A DNA stretch of 64,000 nt from Druceiella hillmani (taxonomy: Eukaryota > Arthropoda > Insecta > Lepidoptera > Hepialidae): assembly GCA_039881145.1 (NCBI GenBank), contig JAYKKI010000038.1:3886501-3950500 (forward strand). Direction: 5' to 3'. Position numbers and translations under genes: made by a program. The notes under the pieces are model-generated. The model saw only the letters and a program-made list of their open reading frames with translations, searched no databases and was not told the DNA's origin. Shown here in pieces: positions 9,314-21,900 of this stretch. The stretch's first letter is position 1, and every line of letters begins with the position of its first letter.

Positions 9314-10600
9314 CAGGCTGTCCAGTGGCAGATTTCAAAGTTTGAACAAACATAGTTTCTGAACGCAACACATAAGAGGGGCGCGGGGGGCGTCGTTAGA
9401 AGCGCAAGCGGTGCGGATGTTTTAGTAGCCATGGAACAGTGGAGTGGAGAGCACTGCGCTTTTGCCGTCGAGGCGTACATTTCGAGTGGAATTTCGCTGT
9501 CTGTAGCACGCCGTCGATTTAATAATCGTTACAGTATTAGTCGATTACGGGATGGACCATCGATCAACCTCATTCAGTCATGGGTAGCAAGGTTTAGAGC
9601 TACAGGATCAACATTAAATAGGCCCAGGCCAGGACCTACACCATTGGTAGCCACAGATGAAAATGTCCAGCGTGTTATGGTTTCTGTCTTTGAAAATCCC
9701 CGTTTATCACTGCGTACACGTTCATCGATATTGGGAATTCCGAAATCAACTTTGCAGGTAATAATGCGAAAAAAGCTCAAGTTCCATCTATATAAAATTC
9801 AAATTGTTCAAGATTTACACGGTTTTTACGAGATTTCGTACTGCTACCCGGATGGGCAACATATTCTTTAGTGACGAAGCTCACTTTCACATTGGATGAT
9901 ATGTGAATAAGCAGAACTTTCGTTACTGGGATGTCCACAACCCAAGACAAATGCATCAAGAGCCTTTACAAAAGCCTAAAGTAACAGTCTGGTGTACCAT
10001 GACTGCATCTGCAATCATATGGCCTTATTTCTTTGAAAATCAACATGGCCAAATTGTAACTGTGAATTCGGAGAGATATACCCAGATGTTAAATGACTTT
10101 TTCAGGGTAGAACTACAGAATAGTCCATCCTTCAACCAAAACACATGGTTCCAGCAGGACGGGGCCACAGCTCACACTGCTAATGTGTCCATGAAGGCAG
10201 TTATTTCTAGCAAAAAACATATCCCGAAACGGTACCGTACCGTGGCCACCTAGGTTACCCGATTTAAGCCCATGTGACTTTTTCTTATGGGGATACTTAA
10301 AATCCGTTGTTTACAAAACAAATCCGAGCACTGTAACACAACTTAAAGAAAATATTCGAGCCGAAGTCAGTAGGATACCCCAATCGCTCGGCAAACGTGT
10401 TTTTGAAAACATGCGTACTAGACTCAAAGAGTGTGTCAGACTCGATGGCCGTCATTTGGAAAACGTGGTTTTTAAAAAATGAAATCCGCATTTGTTGTTA
10501 TAAAGTTAAAATCAACCTACATTGTATTAGAGGTGTAGTTTTTTTTTTACAATTTTTCAAACATTGAAATCTGTTTGAAAAATTGTAAAGTGACAGCCTG
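9314..10600 (+). mobile_element. Mariner-superfamily DNA transposon with matching ends, inserted in a TA tract
   Basis: The left end is CAGGCTGTC (9314-9322) and the right end GACAGCCTG (10592-10600), its exact reverse complement. The inner flanks also correspond (GCAGATTTCAAAGTTTG on the left, inverse of CATTGAAATCTGTTTG on the right). Both ends abut TA, the target-site duplication of Tc1/mariner elements, and lie inside (TA)n tracts at 9284-9312 and 10601-10688. The element is 1287 bp, usual for the superfamily. It encodes one degenerate transposase on the plus strand. Confidence 0.85.
9431..10482 (+). pseudogene. Tc1/mariner-superfamily transposase, degenerate
   Basis: The frame opens MEQWSGEHCAFAVEAY, the start of a DUF4817-type helix-turn-helix common in insect transposases. 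A second HTH region (SLRTRSSILGIPKSTL) follows near residue 100. A frameshift around 9810-9840 leads into FFSDEAHFHIG (first catalytic Asp), a TGA stop near 9898, then NKQNFRYWDVHNPRQM, WFQQDGATAHTAN (second Asp), and after another frameshift near 10240 LSPCDFFLWGYLKS (third acidic residue) to the TGA at 10480. All three catalytic positions are visible but not in one frame, so the gene is dead. The family call rests on these motifs. Confidence 0.8.
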
Positions 10601-10658
10601 TATATATATATATATAAATATATACATATATATATATAAATATATAAATATATACATA

Positions 10659-10688
<30 letters not shown>
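10601..10688. repeat. (TA)n microsatellite between two transposons
   Basis: An AT dinucleotide tract with interruptions, bounded on the left by the mariner-type element and on the right by the GGGGT end of the next element. Confidence 0.9.
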
Positions 10689-10689
<1 letters not shown>

Positions 10690-10690
<1 letters not shown>

Positions 10691-13332
10691 GGGTATTCCA
10701 TCGTCACGGGTGGGACAAATTATAGACATGGTGTTCAGACAGGGAAAGTTTTTACAGAAATTCTGCGAATTTATTTCACTTTTTTATTTTAATCCTTTGG
10801 TTACTTACAATAGAAGTTCTTAGCTTATATAATATGCAGTGAATCACAATAAAAATGATCACCTTTATACAAAAAAAATGAAAACTGTTAATGTCACGGG
10901 TGGGACAAGATGTGTCACAGGTGGGACACGTACGAATTTCTTTGCATATAAAGTATTTTCTTAGCTCCATTTAAAACGAAACAAAGTCAATACATAAACG
11001 AAACATTAAAAGCTATACTATAAGTAAAGAAAAGCTTATTTATTATAAACTAAGGAGGCCAAAGGCTCGCAGTCTGAGTCATTCCAATCACTGTCATCTG
11101 TATCCGAATATATCTGAGTTACACTTAATTTAAAGGCCCTACATATGGTTGGTTTAGATTTATACGTAAGGAATATTACTATATTTCCCTAGTTGGCATT
11201 CTTGAAATAATGATTAGATTGCACTTTTGGAATAGCAAATGCCAAATTCCACCTGCTGTCAAGCATAACTCTGTTTTCATCGACTTCTTTTTGGGACAGT
11301 TCCATAATATTGATGTTCTTAATCATTTTGACAGCTGATGACACAAAATCTTTAGCATCATTGATTTCAGCCTTCCTCTGCTTTACTTGACTCCACACTG
11401 CCCTTTTCACTACGACGCCTACACCATCTACAACACCTTTGCCGTGAGATGTTGCAAAAAAATACCACTCACCCTGAATAGCAGTCTTTGGACATATAGC
11501 ATAGGTTTGAAAGTGTAAATTTGTTTTTTAATTGCGACGCTGCACCACCAAAAAAAAATTTTACAGTTTTCAGTTGAGGCACCTGAGCTTTAAGCATCAT
11601 AAGAATTTTCTTTAAGCAAGCAAATACGGCATACTTGTCGTGGCGTAGAACATAACTTATTATCTTTTATCTCCAGCAAGCCAAGCGCACCCAGTAAATA
11701 CTGTAATTTGCTTGTGACTCCAAAGTGCAGATTGGATTTCGCCTTGTGATAACGCTGCATAATTTTCAGCAAAATCAATTTGTAAGACAGCTTCATCCGT
11801 CTGCACATTACGTGATGCCTCAATAAATACATCAGATTGTATTCTCTTTACATATATATTAGTTTTGAATCAAGAAAACTGCTGATTTAATTCTTTTATG
11901 GCTTTTTCAATAGTACCTTCCACTGTAACCACATTAGGTCGCCTTTCAGTTTCAATCCATTTTTTCCAACTGCACAGTTGATACAGATCGGTATCATGTA
12001 AGAGACTATGTAGACGACGTAATCTCCCAGCATACATACTTCGTTACTTACATCACACGAACATTTCTCAAGCAGATCACTACCAGTCGTTGGAAAACCT
12101 GGTACTTTTGTAGCTATACTCTTAGCTAAATAATTAAAATTGGCGTGGTATTTGCACACACAGATATTGTGAGGCATTTGGCTAGTTAACAAGACATATG
12201 GTGGGAGAAGCTCATAAAACTTTGATATTTTAATGTTAAACGTAGGATTTTCATCAATAAAAAGAGAATAGGCTTCTCTTACAGTCATATTCATGTATCG
12301 TTTTTGGCATAAAGTTTTTCCTCTTGTTTCTATATTTTTAACATATTTGACATCCTTGATACCTGGCGTTTGACAACTAATATCATCACGCTGATAAATG
12401 CTAACTACTGTTTCTTTATTTTCCACACATAAAGAGTGCTTTTTTACGGGCTCGTTGAAACTGTAAAAAATGAGTTTGCGTATTACCGCTAATTTCTTGC
12501 CTGGGCTTGATGGAAGTGTTCTCTTGACTTTACTCACTGCTTTCCCAAGAATTTGCGCACAAGAATGTGATCCTAAAGATGGAGGTCCGATTTTTCTTGT
12601 TCGTTGGAATACAATGATTGTGCGCGTTTTAACTTATCTCTGTACTTCCTTTTTCTGTCAGCTTCCTTGCGTTGTTTTTTCATTCAGAAGTCTTTTACAA
12701 AGTTTTTATTTTTCTCTCTGCTTTTCACGCCTTTTTCACCTTTCAAGCTTCCATGTAAGAAGTGTCCCACCCGTTAAGTGTCCCACCATTAAATTTCTAA
12801 AAACTCTCTGATGATCATGCACAATAGAAAAATCAAGTCTGATATATATTCATTGTAAAATAATAAAAGTATTTACCAAGTTTTAAACATAACCTCAAAG
12901 TCAGTAACTAACAAAAATAAACTTTATTGTGTATTTGTCACGGGCGGGAAAAGAAAAACCATGCAACGTTAATATGAAAATATTATTGATACACTTACCC
13001 TTATTAAAATTTAATTTCAGGTATTTTAAGCAGAAATATTGTGGTATTTCAATAAATGCAACAAACACGTTTTTATTTCGCACAGAGCACACAAAACAGC
13101 TGTTGTAGCCAGAGCACACAAAACAGCTGTTGTGCCAACATTGAAAACAAAAGTTGCATTCAAAAAGTTTCAATTGTAATCCTTTCATGAACACTAAAAA
13201 AAGATTATATCAAAATTTTTTTTTTATGGATTATGTTGATTATATGTCTAGACTTTTGATTTTTCTTGAAATAATCAATAAATAATGAGCTTTATAATTT
13301 GATCCCGTTACTTCATTTTCTCATGGAAAACC

Positions 13333-13334
<2 letters not shown>
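10690..13334 (-). mobile_element. DNA transposon of uncertain superfamily with GGGGTWTTCCAT inverted ends
   Basis: The left end is GGGGTATTCCAT (10690) and the right end ATGGAAAACCCC (to 13334), an inverted repeat with one mismatch. Further in, both ends share ACGGG...CAAATTATA after a small indel. A motif GTCACGGGTGGGAC recurs inside: 10702-10716, 10893-10908, 10912-10928 (one change), twice inverted at 12760-12790, and in altered form near 12937. Such repeated subterminal sites are typical transposase-binding sites. A 27-bp duplication with AGAGCACACAAAACAGCTG lies at about 13084-13140. The element lies between TA tracts, so its target duplication cannot be read. It carries a degenerate minus-strand transposase. 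Confidence 0.65.
11189..12608 (-). pseudogene. Degenerate transposase-like gene of the unclassified element
   Basis: Read on the minus strand: a basic N-terminal stretch (KLKRAQSLYSNEQEK, out of frame), then QILGKAVSKVKRTLPSSP, NPTFNIKISKFYELLPP, a cysteine/histidine motif ICVCKYHANFNYL, a second cluster CSCDVSNEVC, LQIDFAENYAALSQ with EIQSALWSHKQ (candidate first acidic site), and FFATSHGKGVVDGVG with KRAVWSQVK near 11410-11450. I recognise this order from uncharacterised repeat-encoded insect and hydrozoan proteins but cannot give a superfamily with confidence. Frameshifts near 12590 and between 11896 and 11440, with several stops, mean it is not functional. It sits centrally in the element, as an autonomous transposase would. 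Confidence 0.6.
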
Positions 13335-13418
<84 letters not shown>

Positions 13419-13495
13419 GGTTTATATATATATATATAAACCCCATATTATTTTTTTAGGGTTTATATATATATATATACATATATACATTAAAA
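13331..13495. repeat. AT microsatellite with nested GGGGTTT/AAACCCC palindromes
   Basis: CCCC (13331-13334) and GGGG (13417-13420) flank 82 bp of pure AT. This is followed directly by a perfect 28-bp palindrome at 13417-13444: GGGGTTT, AT repeat, AAACCCC. Then comes another AT tract to about 13490 after TTAGGGTTTATAT. The CCCC block is also the end of the transposon to the left. Confidence 0.85.
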
Positions 13496-14707
13496 AAATT
13501 CTAAATAAATTTGCCTAATAATTTCTAAATAAATATAAACAAAATTCCAATTAATTTTAAATGTGGAACGCAGCATGTGAAAAGAAACCGTTCCACTGCC
13601 ATGGAACGACCACTCTACAGTCAATATGTTATTTGGCATAACTGCTTGTGCATGTATTGCTACACAATCTACAGGTTATTGATGCGATATTGATTGGTAA
13701 AATAGCATACATATTGTAAACATTTTTGGGCTTACATTAACCCCCAGAGACAATTGACATCAAGTGAAATTCATTGCAGATGTGTGGGAAGAAGTAATTA
13801 ATAATGTGATTAAAATTTTAAAACCATGATATAAAATGCGATACAAAGTGACTATATAGTATTGAGAGTATTTGTTGAAAAACAATTCACAATTGCGAGC
13901 GTAAGAATAAGGACATAAAAATGCATAAATAAAAGTTTATCAGATATGTAAATTTTCAATTATTGTAAATAGGTAGGATTCTAATTTTTTTAATATACCT
14001 TAGATGGTATGAGTACTTATATCTGTTAAACGCAACAAAATATTTGTTTGACTACAATAATTACAAGTAACTTTGTATGGTTTAAATTTTGTGGTGAAAT
14101 ACGAATGTGAAAGTTTACAGTCTTAGAAAAACATCCAAATTTGAGCAGCGTATTGTAATGAATTTCACTAAAAAAAGGGTCTAAAATGTCTAAACAGAAG
14201 TTAATTAAGTATGTAAGTTTTCAATTATTGTAGAAATGTTGAATTCCAATTTGTTAAATATGTTTTAATGCAATTACCGATTTCAACAAAAAATTAAAAC
14301 CATAGTCATTATGTACTGCATATGATGTTGCATATGAAGTATGAAATATATAATGAATTATATTAATATATTGAAGCTAGCGTATAATAAAGATTTTTTT
14401 GAAATATAATTAATAAATAATAATATTTAAAAATGTCATCACAAATATTTCATTACTCGAAAACTTGTGTGTAACTTAATTTTTTGTCACACCCAAAGGC
14501 AAAATCTGTTAACATTCGAGCATTTGATTGTGGCTGGACTGATGCACGAGTGTTGACAGATTCTCGGAATCAATCTCGGGTGAGCAGTCATTCCATGTTT
14601 TTGAAAAATCATATGGATGCTTCCAATTTTTTTTTTATTTCCAACCTATGAGAATCAAAACAAATATTTATAAACAAAAATTTGAGCTCTAAAACTTTCT
14701 TTTCAAC
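13496..14707. other. Intergenic, no gene seen
   Basis: AT-rich. The only structure noted is an 8-bp inverted repeat, GTGGAACG (13563-13570) and CGTTCCAC (13589-13596). Confidence 0.5.
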
Positions 14708-14709
14708 TT

Positions 14710-14750
<41 letters not shown>

Positions 14751-14758
14751 ATATATGT
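14708..14758. repeat. (TA)n microsatellite
   Basis: An AT dinucleotide tract with a few TGTA variants. It marks the truncated 3' end of the Tc1-like pseudogene. Confidence 0.9.
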
Positions 14759-14761
14759 ATA

Positions 14762-15663
14762 ATTAATCCATTCCATGAAGACACTTTCCAGGTCCCTTAA
14801 GTTAGCTGGTACCAGATTTATTTGCTTAATTTGTTTTCCCAGCATATCTCAAACATGTCCTATGGAATTAAGATCTAATGAACATCATGGACACTCAAAA
14901 CTTCAATTCTGAGTAAGATACTCCTAAATGACCGCTACACTGTGAGCTTGAGTATTATCTTGCATTAGAAGAAAATCATCCCCAATGTGTGGCACAAAAG
15001 GCACTACAATCTACTCTAAAATGTCCATTATGTATCCTTTTCCTATTGAGAACCTGTTTTCTACAATGTGTAACTCCGTCAGTGCTCCTAAGAAAATACT
15101 GCCCTATACCATTATAGACCTTCCACTATAGGACTCTCTTCCAGCAATGTTACACTGAGTATTTCTTTGACTGGGTCGTCTCCATACATTAACCCTTTCA
15201 TCATCTGACTTTAGACAGAATCTGCAATTATCAGTAAAGAGTATATTTGCTTAAGCATCATTACTCCAGTTTCGGTGTGAATGAACAAAGTTAGACCGAG
15301 CCACTGGAAGGTAAAAAGCCGAGTAGCCGAGAGTAAAGGTTTGCTGGAAGACAAGTACATCCTTATTCCAGCTACCTTAAGTTTTCTTCTAATGTTTTTG
15401 ATGCTAACTTTAACTTGTTCAACTTCCTGAAGATTGGTTCTTACCCCAGAAGAACTCGAAGTGTGGATTCTTAAGACACAACTTCTGATCATGTCATACC
15501 TCTTTGTTGTTACTCTTTTGTGACCTTGACCTTTACGTCTTGTTACATTGTAAAAAATCACAAACTTTGAAACTCATAACATTTGAGCCACTTCATTGTG
15601 AGAGTAATCAATTTCAATTAAACTTACAGCTTTCGACACTTGAGCAAAGCTAAGATTCGACAT
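14762..15663 (-). pseudogene. Tc1-like transposase, degenerate
   Basis: On the minus strand it starts MSNLSFAQVSKAVSLIE at 15663 (N-terminal HTH), then GQGHKRVTTKRYDM (a GRPRxT-like linker), SSGVRTNLQEVEQVKVSI (second HTH), and after a frameshift LFTDNCRFCLKSDD (first Asp, next residue changed), VNVWRRPSQRNTQCN, DDFLLMQDNTQAHS (second Asp), SLDLNSIGHV and DMLGKQIKQI. In active Tc1-like enzymes the third site is SPDLNPIE. Here the Glu codon is Gly, so catalysis is lost apart from the stops and frameshift. The C-terminus runs into the TA tract at 14758. No clear terminal inverted repeats were found. Confidence 0.85.
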
Positions 15664-17199
15664 TATCACTTAAATTTATTAAATAATGTTCCCTTAATGC
15701 AACGATAACAAATTTGTGAGAAAAACAACAACAATAAAGTGTTTAAAGCAAAATTTCTGTACAGTAAAGAAATTAACAGGAAAGAAAAAAAAATAAAAAT
15801 ATGATCAACTGAAATTTCTCTTTTTCAAAGTATGTATACTGGCTGGTCAGTGCGAAATGAGAAAAAATTATGTTATTCCATTTTTTTTTGCATTCCTCTA
15901 AATACGTCCATGAGTGTGTATATATAGTATTATCTCTAACTTTTGCTGAAAAATAACACAGAATGATTAATTTAAAAAATGACTGCAATTTAGTCTATTT
16001 CATCTTTCAAGGTAAAGATAAAATGCTTCAATTCAATACAATTTAATTATCTCCCACATTTTCACTTACTATTTGCCATTTGACCATGATCTACTTGCTA
16101 AAATATTTTATTTCATGAAGACACAATAGTAGCTAATTTTAGATTCAGACAAATGACTCAATGGCGATTTTCATAATGGCTCTAGTTTTGGCAAAACTAC
16201 ACATCTCTGGTCTTTTCCAACGTTAATACGGATGTCTTTTTTGTATCACCATAGTCATCCTACTTTAGCCATTGTTTGTATGAATCTGTGAAGTTGGCAT
16301 AATGTATTATGTGGCCTTTCACAGCTGTTCATTCCTTATTAATAACAATTGCATTGATTCCATAATTCGGCATTAATTGAACTGTCTTACCAGTATTCAC
16401 TTTAAAACATACTTTCTTAAAATGAGTCATGGAAAACTGAACTCTTTGCTTTATTATTTTTTATTTAATCCTTGCATATGAAGTTTTTAGTAGAGTGAAC
16501 AAATCATATTCAATTTGTTTCCACTTAAGTGGATGTAAATTAAATGTAACTCATCCTATTCCTTACAGGAATGTGGTGAATGACAGCTCTATCTTGACTG
16601 GGGAATGAAGTGGGGTATCAAAAACAAATAGAAACTTCTTCATAATGTGATTTGACAATGTTGCATTCTGAAGAAATGGAAATGGTCTATCTGTCCATTC
16701 ATCTATTCATCTGTCTGTTAAAATTGTTTTCAAAATAAAATAGTCTAAACAAAATAATTCCTTTATTTTTTTTCACTTAAAGATATCAACTTGGTGGACC
16801 TTTAAAATTGTCATTTTTAGACCAATTTTGTCATCAGGTCTATTTCAAAAATGGTATTACACACAAACCTTTAAGTCAGCTTTACTATTTTTCAAATCCT
16901 GTATTTAATAACTAATACTAAAAAGATATATAGAAAAGTAAAAAAGTTAGGACTAATCAAGCCAAAGATTTTTCAAAAATTCATGACTTTTATGACTATG
17001 ATAGATGTACTAGGCAATATATTTATATGGTAAAAAATGATTTTATATCCTTTATACTTTTGAAACATTTTATTTTATACTTTTTAGCTTTCTAATGCTT
17101 CTCCTTATTTTAAGACAGTAGGTCACAAAATATTTTTGGGTCTAGAAAAATGTGCAGCACTGAATGTTCTTTGTCATGATGGCTTAGACACTATCTGAT
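15664..17199. other. Intergenic, nothing assignable
   Basis: AT-rich. On the minus strand around 16240-16420 there is a broken stretch reading YGINAIVINKE and then GHIIHYANFTDSYKQWLK that looks like decayed coding sequence. I do not recognise the family. Confidence 0.4.
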
Positions 17200-17351
17200 G
17201 CTATAACACATTTTCGGAATACAGATTCAAATTATAACAAAGCTCACAGTGAAGGGTCTCATGCCACCTCTGATTTTGAGGATTGTTCAATAGTTGTCAT
17301 ATCTAAAATGGACAAAAAGCTCACTACCCCGAAATACAAATGAAAGCCATA

Positions 17352-17452
17352 ATAAGCCAATCTATTAACCAGAAAAAAATAAGCCAATCTATTAACCAAA
17401 AAATAAAATACAATGATAGCCATAATAAGCCAATCTATTAACCAGAGTTAAG
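17352..17452. repeat. Short direct repeats AATAAGCCAATCTATTAACC
   Basis: Three copies of a ~20-bp block, the first two adjacent and the third about 47 bp further on. Unit B has a single degenerate version of the region, so the expansion is specific to unit A. Confidence 0.8.
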
Positions 17453-18934
17453 GATCATTGGTGCAAAGCTGGTTTTTCAGTTAGATTTTCTATGATGCAA
17501 ACTTTTAAATACTGAAAATTGACAATAAAGTAGGCTCAAAAATAAACATTAGACAGTTGAAAACTATTATTCCATTTTTTATGATATAAATATTATATTA
17601 CACATATATTATATTATCTATGTTTCAGCAGTTTTCAGACATCAAAATGTGTCTTATAGCATTTATCCATCATCAGGAATAGATATGAACCCCGTATTAA
17701 AATATACTAAAAATATTTCAACTCTGTAAATACATGCATAGTTACCCCTGTGTGCAATTTGTCCTTTACTAAGTCATTGCTGTTAGAATTAATATAAAGT
17801 ATCTGTTATCTTTATCAGCAAATATCTTACAGGAAATATTCATGTACTGTCAACTTCTGTAACTTTAGTTAATTTCGATAAAAATTTGCATATTTTTAAA
17901 TATTCCCGCTGAATAAAGATAGTCCAACACACTACACACTACAAACCTGACTACACACTACAAACCACTAAGCAGTGTACGACTGTAATCTGTTGTTGCA
18001 AAATGAAGACGAAATTAGAGAATTTAATTTAATCTCGTCTGGCTGTTGTTTCTCTATGAATTCAAACTTAATTGCGCAACCTAAGTATTTATTACTTGAG
18101 ATATAAGGTCTACACCAATTTGATTGAAATAAAATAACCAGAATTTAATTTTTTTTTTTAAAAATTAGGTTAAGTTAGGCTGGCTTTTTTCGAAATTAAG
18201 AACAAACAATAGGGTCGCCACAAGTCTTACATTTAATTTTTTCATAAAAAAAAGTACAACGTGAGTAGATGGTGTCGTACTAATAAATAAAAATAAAAAA
18301 TAAGAAGTTCTGATTGGTGTGGTGGGGTTAGTTCGAGGAGATTTTTTTTAGATTCTCCACATTTACACAACCCTGGCGCATTGTCATTCTGTGCAAGCTC
18401 AATGTGTTAATAGCAAATTATTTCAAAGGGTTCCTGGTACAACTGTACTGACTATGGAGCCGAATTTTTCCATATATCAACATAAAAATTCAAATGTTAT
18501 GTATTACTTATACAATAATTAAATAAATTACTCTTCCTTATTTATAACGAAAGTCTATTTCATTAATATTTTTATTATATTACACATAAGAAGTTATCCT
18601 CTCTTCAATGTTTACATATATTTTTGCATAATCATCAGTTTGACAGTTCAAAAAAAATAATGTCTATTACAGAAATATACTGATAAATACAATTAAGATA
18701 TAACAATAATAAATAAGCAACACATATTTACATTTCGATTGTAATACGCTAAACAAGGCAAGCAACAAAAAACGTTACAATCCCTTCTACATCCGAGTTA
18801 AAATAAATCGCCTTTGAATAAAAAGCACCAATCAACCACAGATGTACGATTGCAACTTGCATTCATGTTTGTTTCATAATAATTTAGATATTTCTATTTA
18901 CACAAGGGAAATTGCTATGGGTGGTACTGTTACT

Positions 18935-18995
18935 TATTCCTTAGGGGTTGTATGCAGCTTGCGGGCCGTATATATGACTTGACAGGTGTATACTT
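18935..18995. repeat. Possible hAT terminal remnant
   Basis: AGGGGTTGTATGCAGCTTGC then GGGCCGTATATATGAC resembles the GC-rich end of hAT (Charlie-like) elements. No partner end was identified. Confidence 0.3.
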
Positions 18996-21900
18996 TGGCA
19001 ATTTTAAAAGTTTGTATGATTTACTGTTTACTGCATACATTTTCATTTGCCATTTATAGTATTTTCCACATATTTACAAATCTTACATTGCTTTGTCGAA
19101 GAGTCGTTTTTAAAAGCTGCTTTCGTTTTACCATTTTAAAAAATAAATTGTTTTTTAAATGAGCTGTTTTAGGTACTGCGGAATAAATTAAATCGAGAAC
19201 CACTGATGCGTTAAATATAACTCTAGTGGTTAAATTTCATTATTATGTGCAAACAATCTTTTTTTGAATTGGCTAATACTTTCTGGTATTAACCAATTCA
19301 AGCAATTGATTGTGACTTTGAAAGAAATGGAACTGAGCAATAATGAACGAGTTGAAATTTATTAACTCAATCTAATGTAGACACATTTTTAATAAATAAT
19401 GCTAGAGTATGTCATGTTTTGGCTTGAGTACTTTTTTACAAAAAATAAGACTTCAATGAACATCGGGGTTCAACGAACTTCTAGGGTTTTTTGCAAATCT
19501 TTTGAAATCATCATTTTCTTTGTGTTTTTATTCAAAGACTAATCATATCAAGGACTTATTTTCTATACACGCAAAGCAAAATACAAGTTTTTATAACTTT
19601 TCAGCTATAGCAAATCTCAGTCATGTTTTGACTCATTGCAATGAAGAATAAGACCTTCCAATAACGCTCACAATGCATGTTTATAATAGTGCTGTAAGGA
19701 TGGCTTTATAGTAGCTATAATTAATGTTTTAGCCTACTTAAGTTTTTGTCTATGTGTAACAAAATACAAACAGTGGATTTCTTGAAAAACTAACCTGGTT
19801 TGACTGGCATTCATAATACGTATTATATTTTTTAACCATAAACTGGAAGTGGGCAAGGGTCTTGTTTTTGCCCACCTTTGCTACGTTCATGATGGTGGTA
19901 AATACAACATATTTATATTCTAACAAACTTATTTCTTAAGAAATTTATTTTCATTTGAATTATACGAATAACATATTAAAATTTTTAAAATTGTTATGCA
20001 TGAAAAACGGAAGTCCAATACAAGATCGAAATAGTTTCAATACAAGACAATAGTCAAATAATAAATATCAATAACAGTGTGACAGGGTAACATACTAAAG
20101 TGAAAATTAGTAAAAAATATGAAAGAGAAATAAATGTATCTTCTGGTGATATTCAACCTTAGTGTATTGTGTGTTCTAAAAGTTGGCTTCTAGTTACTTT
20201 GTACTAACAGTGGATATCATGTGTACATGAGTTTAAGCCTACTGAATGATTTTTATTAGGTCTTTCTAGTTTAAGTCAGTTATGATTCTCTCTGTGCCAA
20301 CAAAATGATTTAATTTGGTTTTATGATGCAATGTCAAATCGAATAGAATTTATAATAAGTAATATGGATTTTACATTACTATTAGTATTTCCAAAAATTG
20401 CTCTAAAATTTTAAATTGATGTATTGGTTAGGTTATATCCAAACTGTATTGTGATTCTATTACTTTATTTAATTCTTAAGGAAACATAAAACTCAAAGTT
20501 TTTGTTTAAACACATAATGTTTATGATTAATATATTTATCATCACTTCTTACACCTTCTATTAGGTTTCTAGATTTTTCAGGGACTGAAACTTTTAACTA
20601 TTTAAAGTGTTCTGTAGAGCACTAAAAGATTACAATCCGAGGTAGGCATGTTTGGGGATTATATCATAATTATATATATGGATTATATCATAATTATATG
20701 GGATTATATTATATCATGAACCAACCAAATTGTAAACAAACTGGTAATTTGTGATATACACTTAACACATATAGTTTTGCCTTATTGCAATGGAATACCA
20801 AACTTTGTTAACTAGCAAAATGGAAATATTTTACAACCGCTGTTACCTTCTATTTATTTACTCGGAGGCAATATTAATTGAAAAATATTAATAAAATAAT
20901 TTTCATTTGTTTGTTTAATGAATGAGAGCTTGTGATAAATAAAACACTTTTAACCCTGCCAAATTAAAAGCACCAGCTTTTTTGGATGCAAATTATCTTA
21001 AGGTTTTTTAATGTGTGGATTTTCAGATTTTTCTACTATCTGTTTGATTATTAGGCGACATGGTAAACAATTTATTGTGCAACACCTTTATTAACATCTT
21101 CAAAATAGTTTCAATAAAATTTTCTTTCATTAATTGACAAGTTCTTAAGTATTGTAGCAGGAAATATATCTTAGAATAGCTAACTGTTTTACAACTGATG
21201 TTTGGGTTATTCTACATCAGTTATTTTCGGTTTAAAACCACTCTAGACTTACCTTTGATAGTTATTTAATGGCTAAACTGATTGCAGTGCATCTTTAAGA
21301 GAAAAAGTTTTTGATCTAAATTTGGCAGTCGACTTCCATCACATGCTGATCGCATGTAAAAGAATTATCATAATAGCATTCTCTCCACACAAATGTACAA
21401 ATTTTGTTTTTAAATTAAAGGGAATTTTTTTCTTGACGGTAATAATAGTAAAGGCACCAGATTTCAAAAATGCACTTTATTACAGTTATCCATTTTAATA
21501 TTTTTTATAATAAATACAATTGATTTATTAAATAAATCTATACAAAAATATTTTCAACCACTGGATGACTTGTGAAAACAAAGTTAAAGATTTGAAGTTA
21601 ATTAGAGTGTAAATCATGACATAAACAGGCAATCATCTGAAATAATTGAATGAACTCTCAGTTCAGCCTAGCATATTTTGGCTACCAGAAAGATTTATAT
21701 TGTGTGGTTGGATACAAACAGCATGTTAAATTGGCTTGAAGAGATATTATTTCCTCTGCTCTTGTGGTATTTACTTTTATGAAAGATCTTTATATATTTC
21801 ATACGTAAAGCAATGTGGGGATTTCAAGCAAAAATGGAGAATTTTATGTTATGAGGAAGGTTTCTGGAAAGCGCTCTGAGATGCACATATCTATTTTGTA

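Noticed and set aside
12470..12811. Plus-strand open frame of 113 codons
   Set aside because: Antisense to the degenerate transposase (VSKVKRTLPSSP block) on the minus strand; no domain of its own.
12901..13194. Minus-strand frame with repeated NSCFVCS
   Set aside because: The cysteine-rich look comes from a 27-bp DNA duplication inside the transposon's end region; not a domain.
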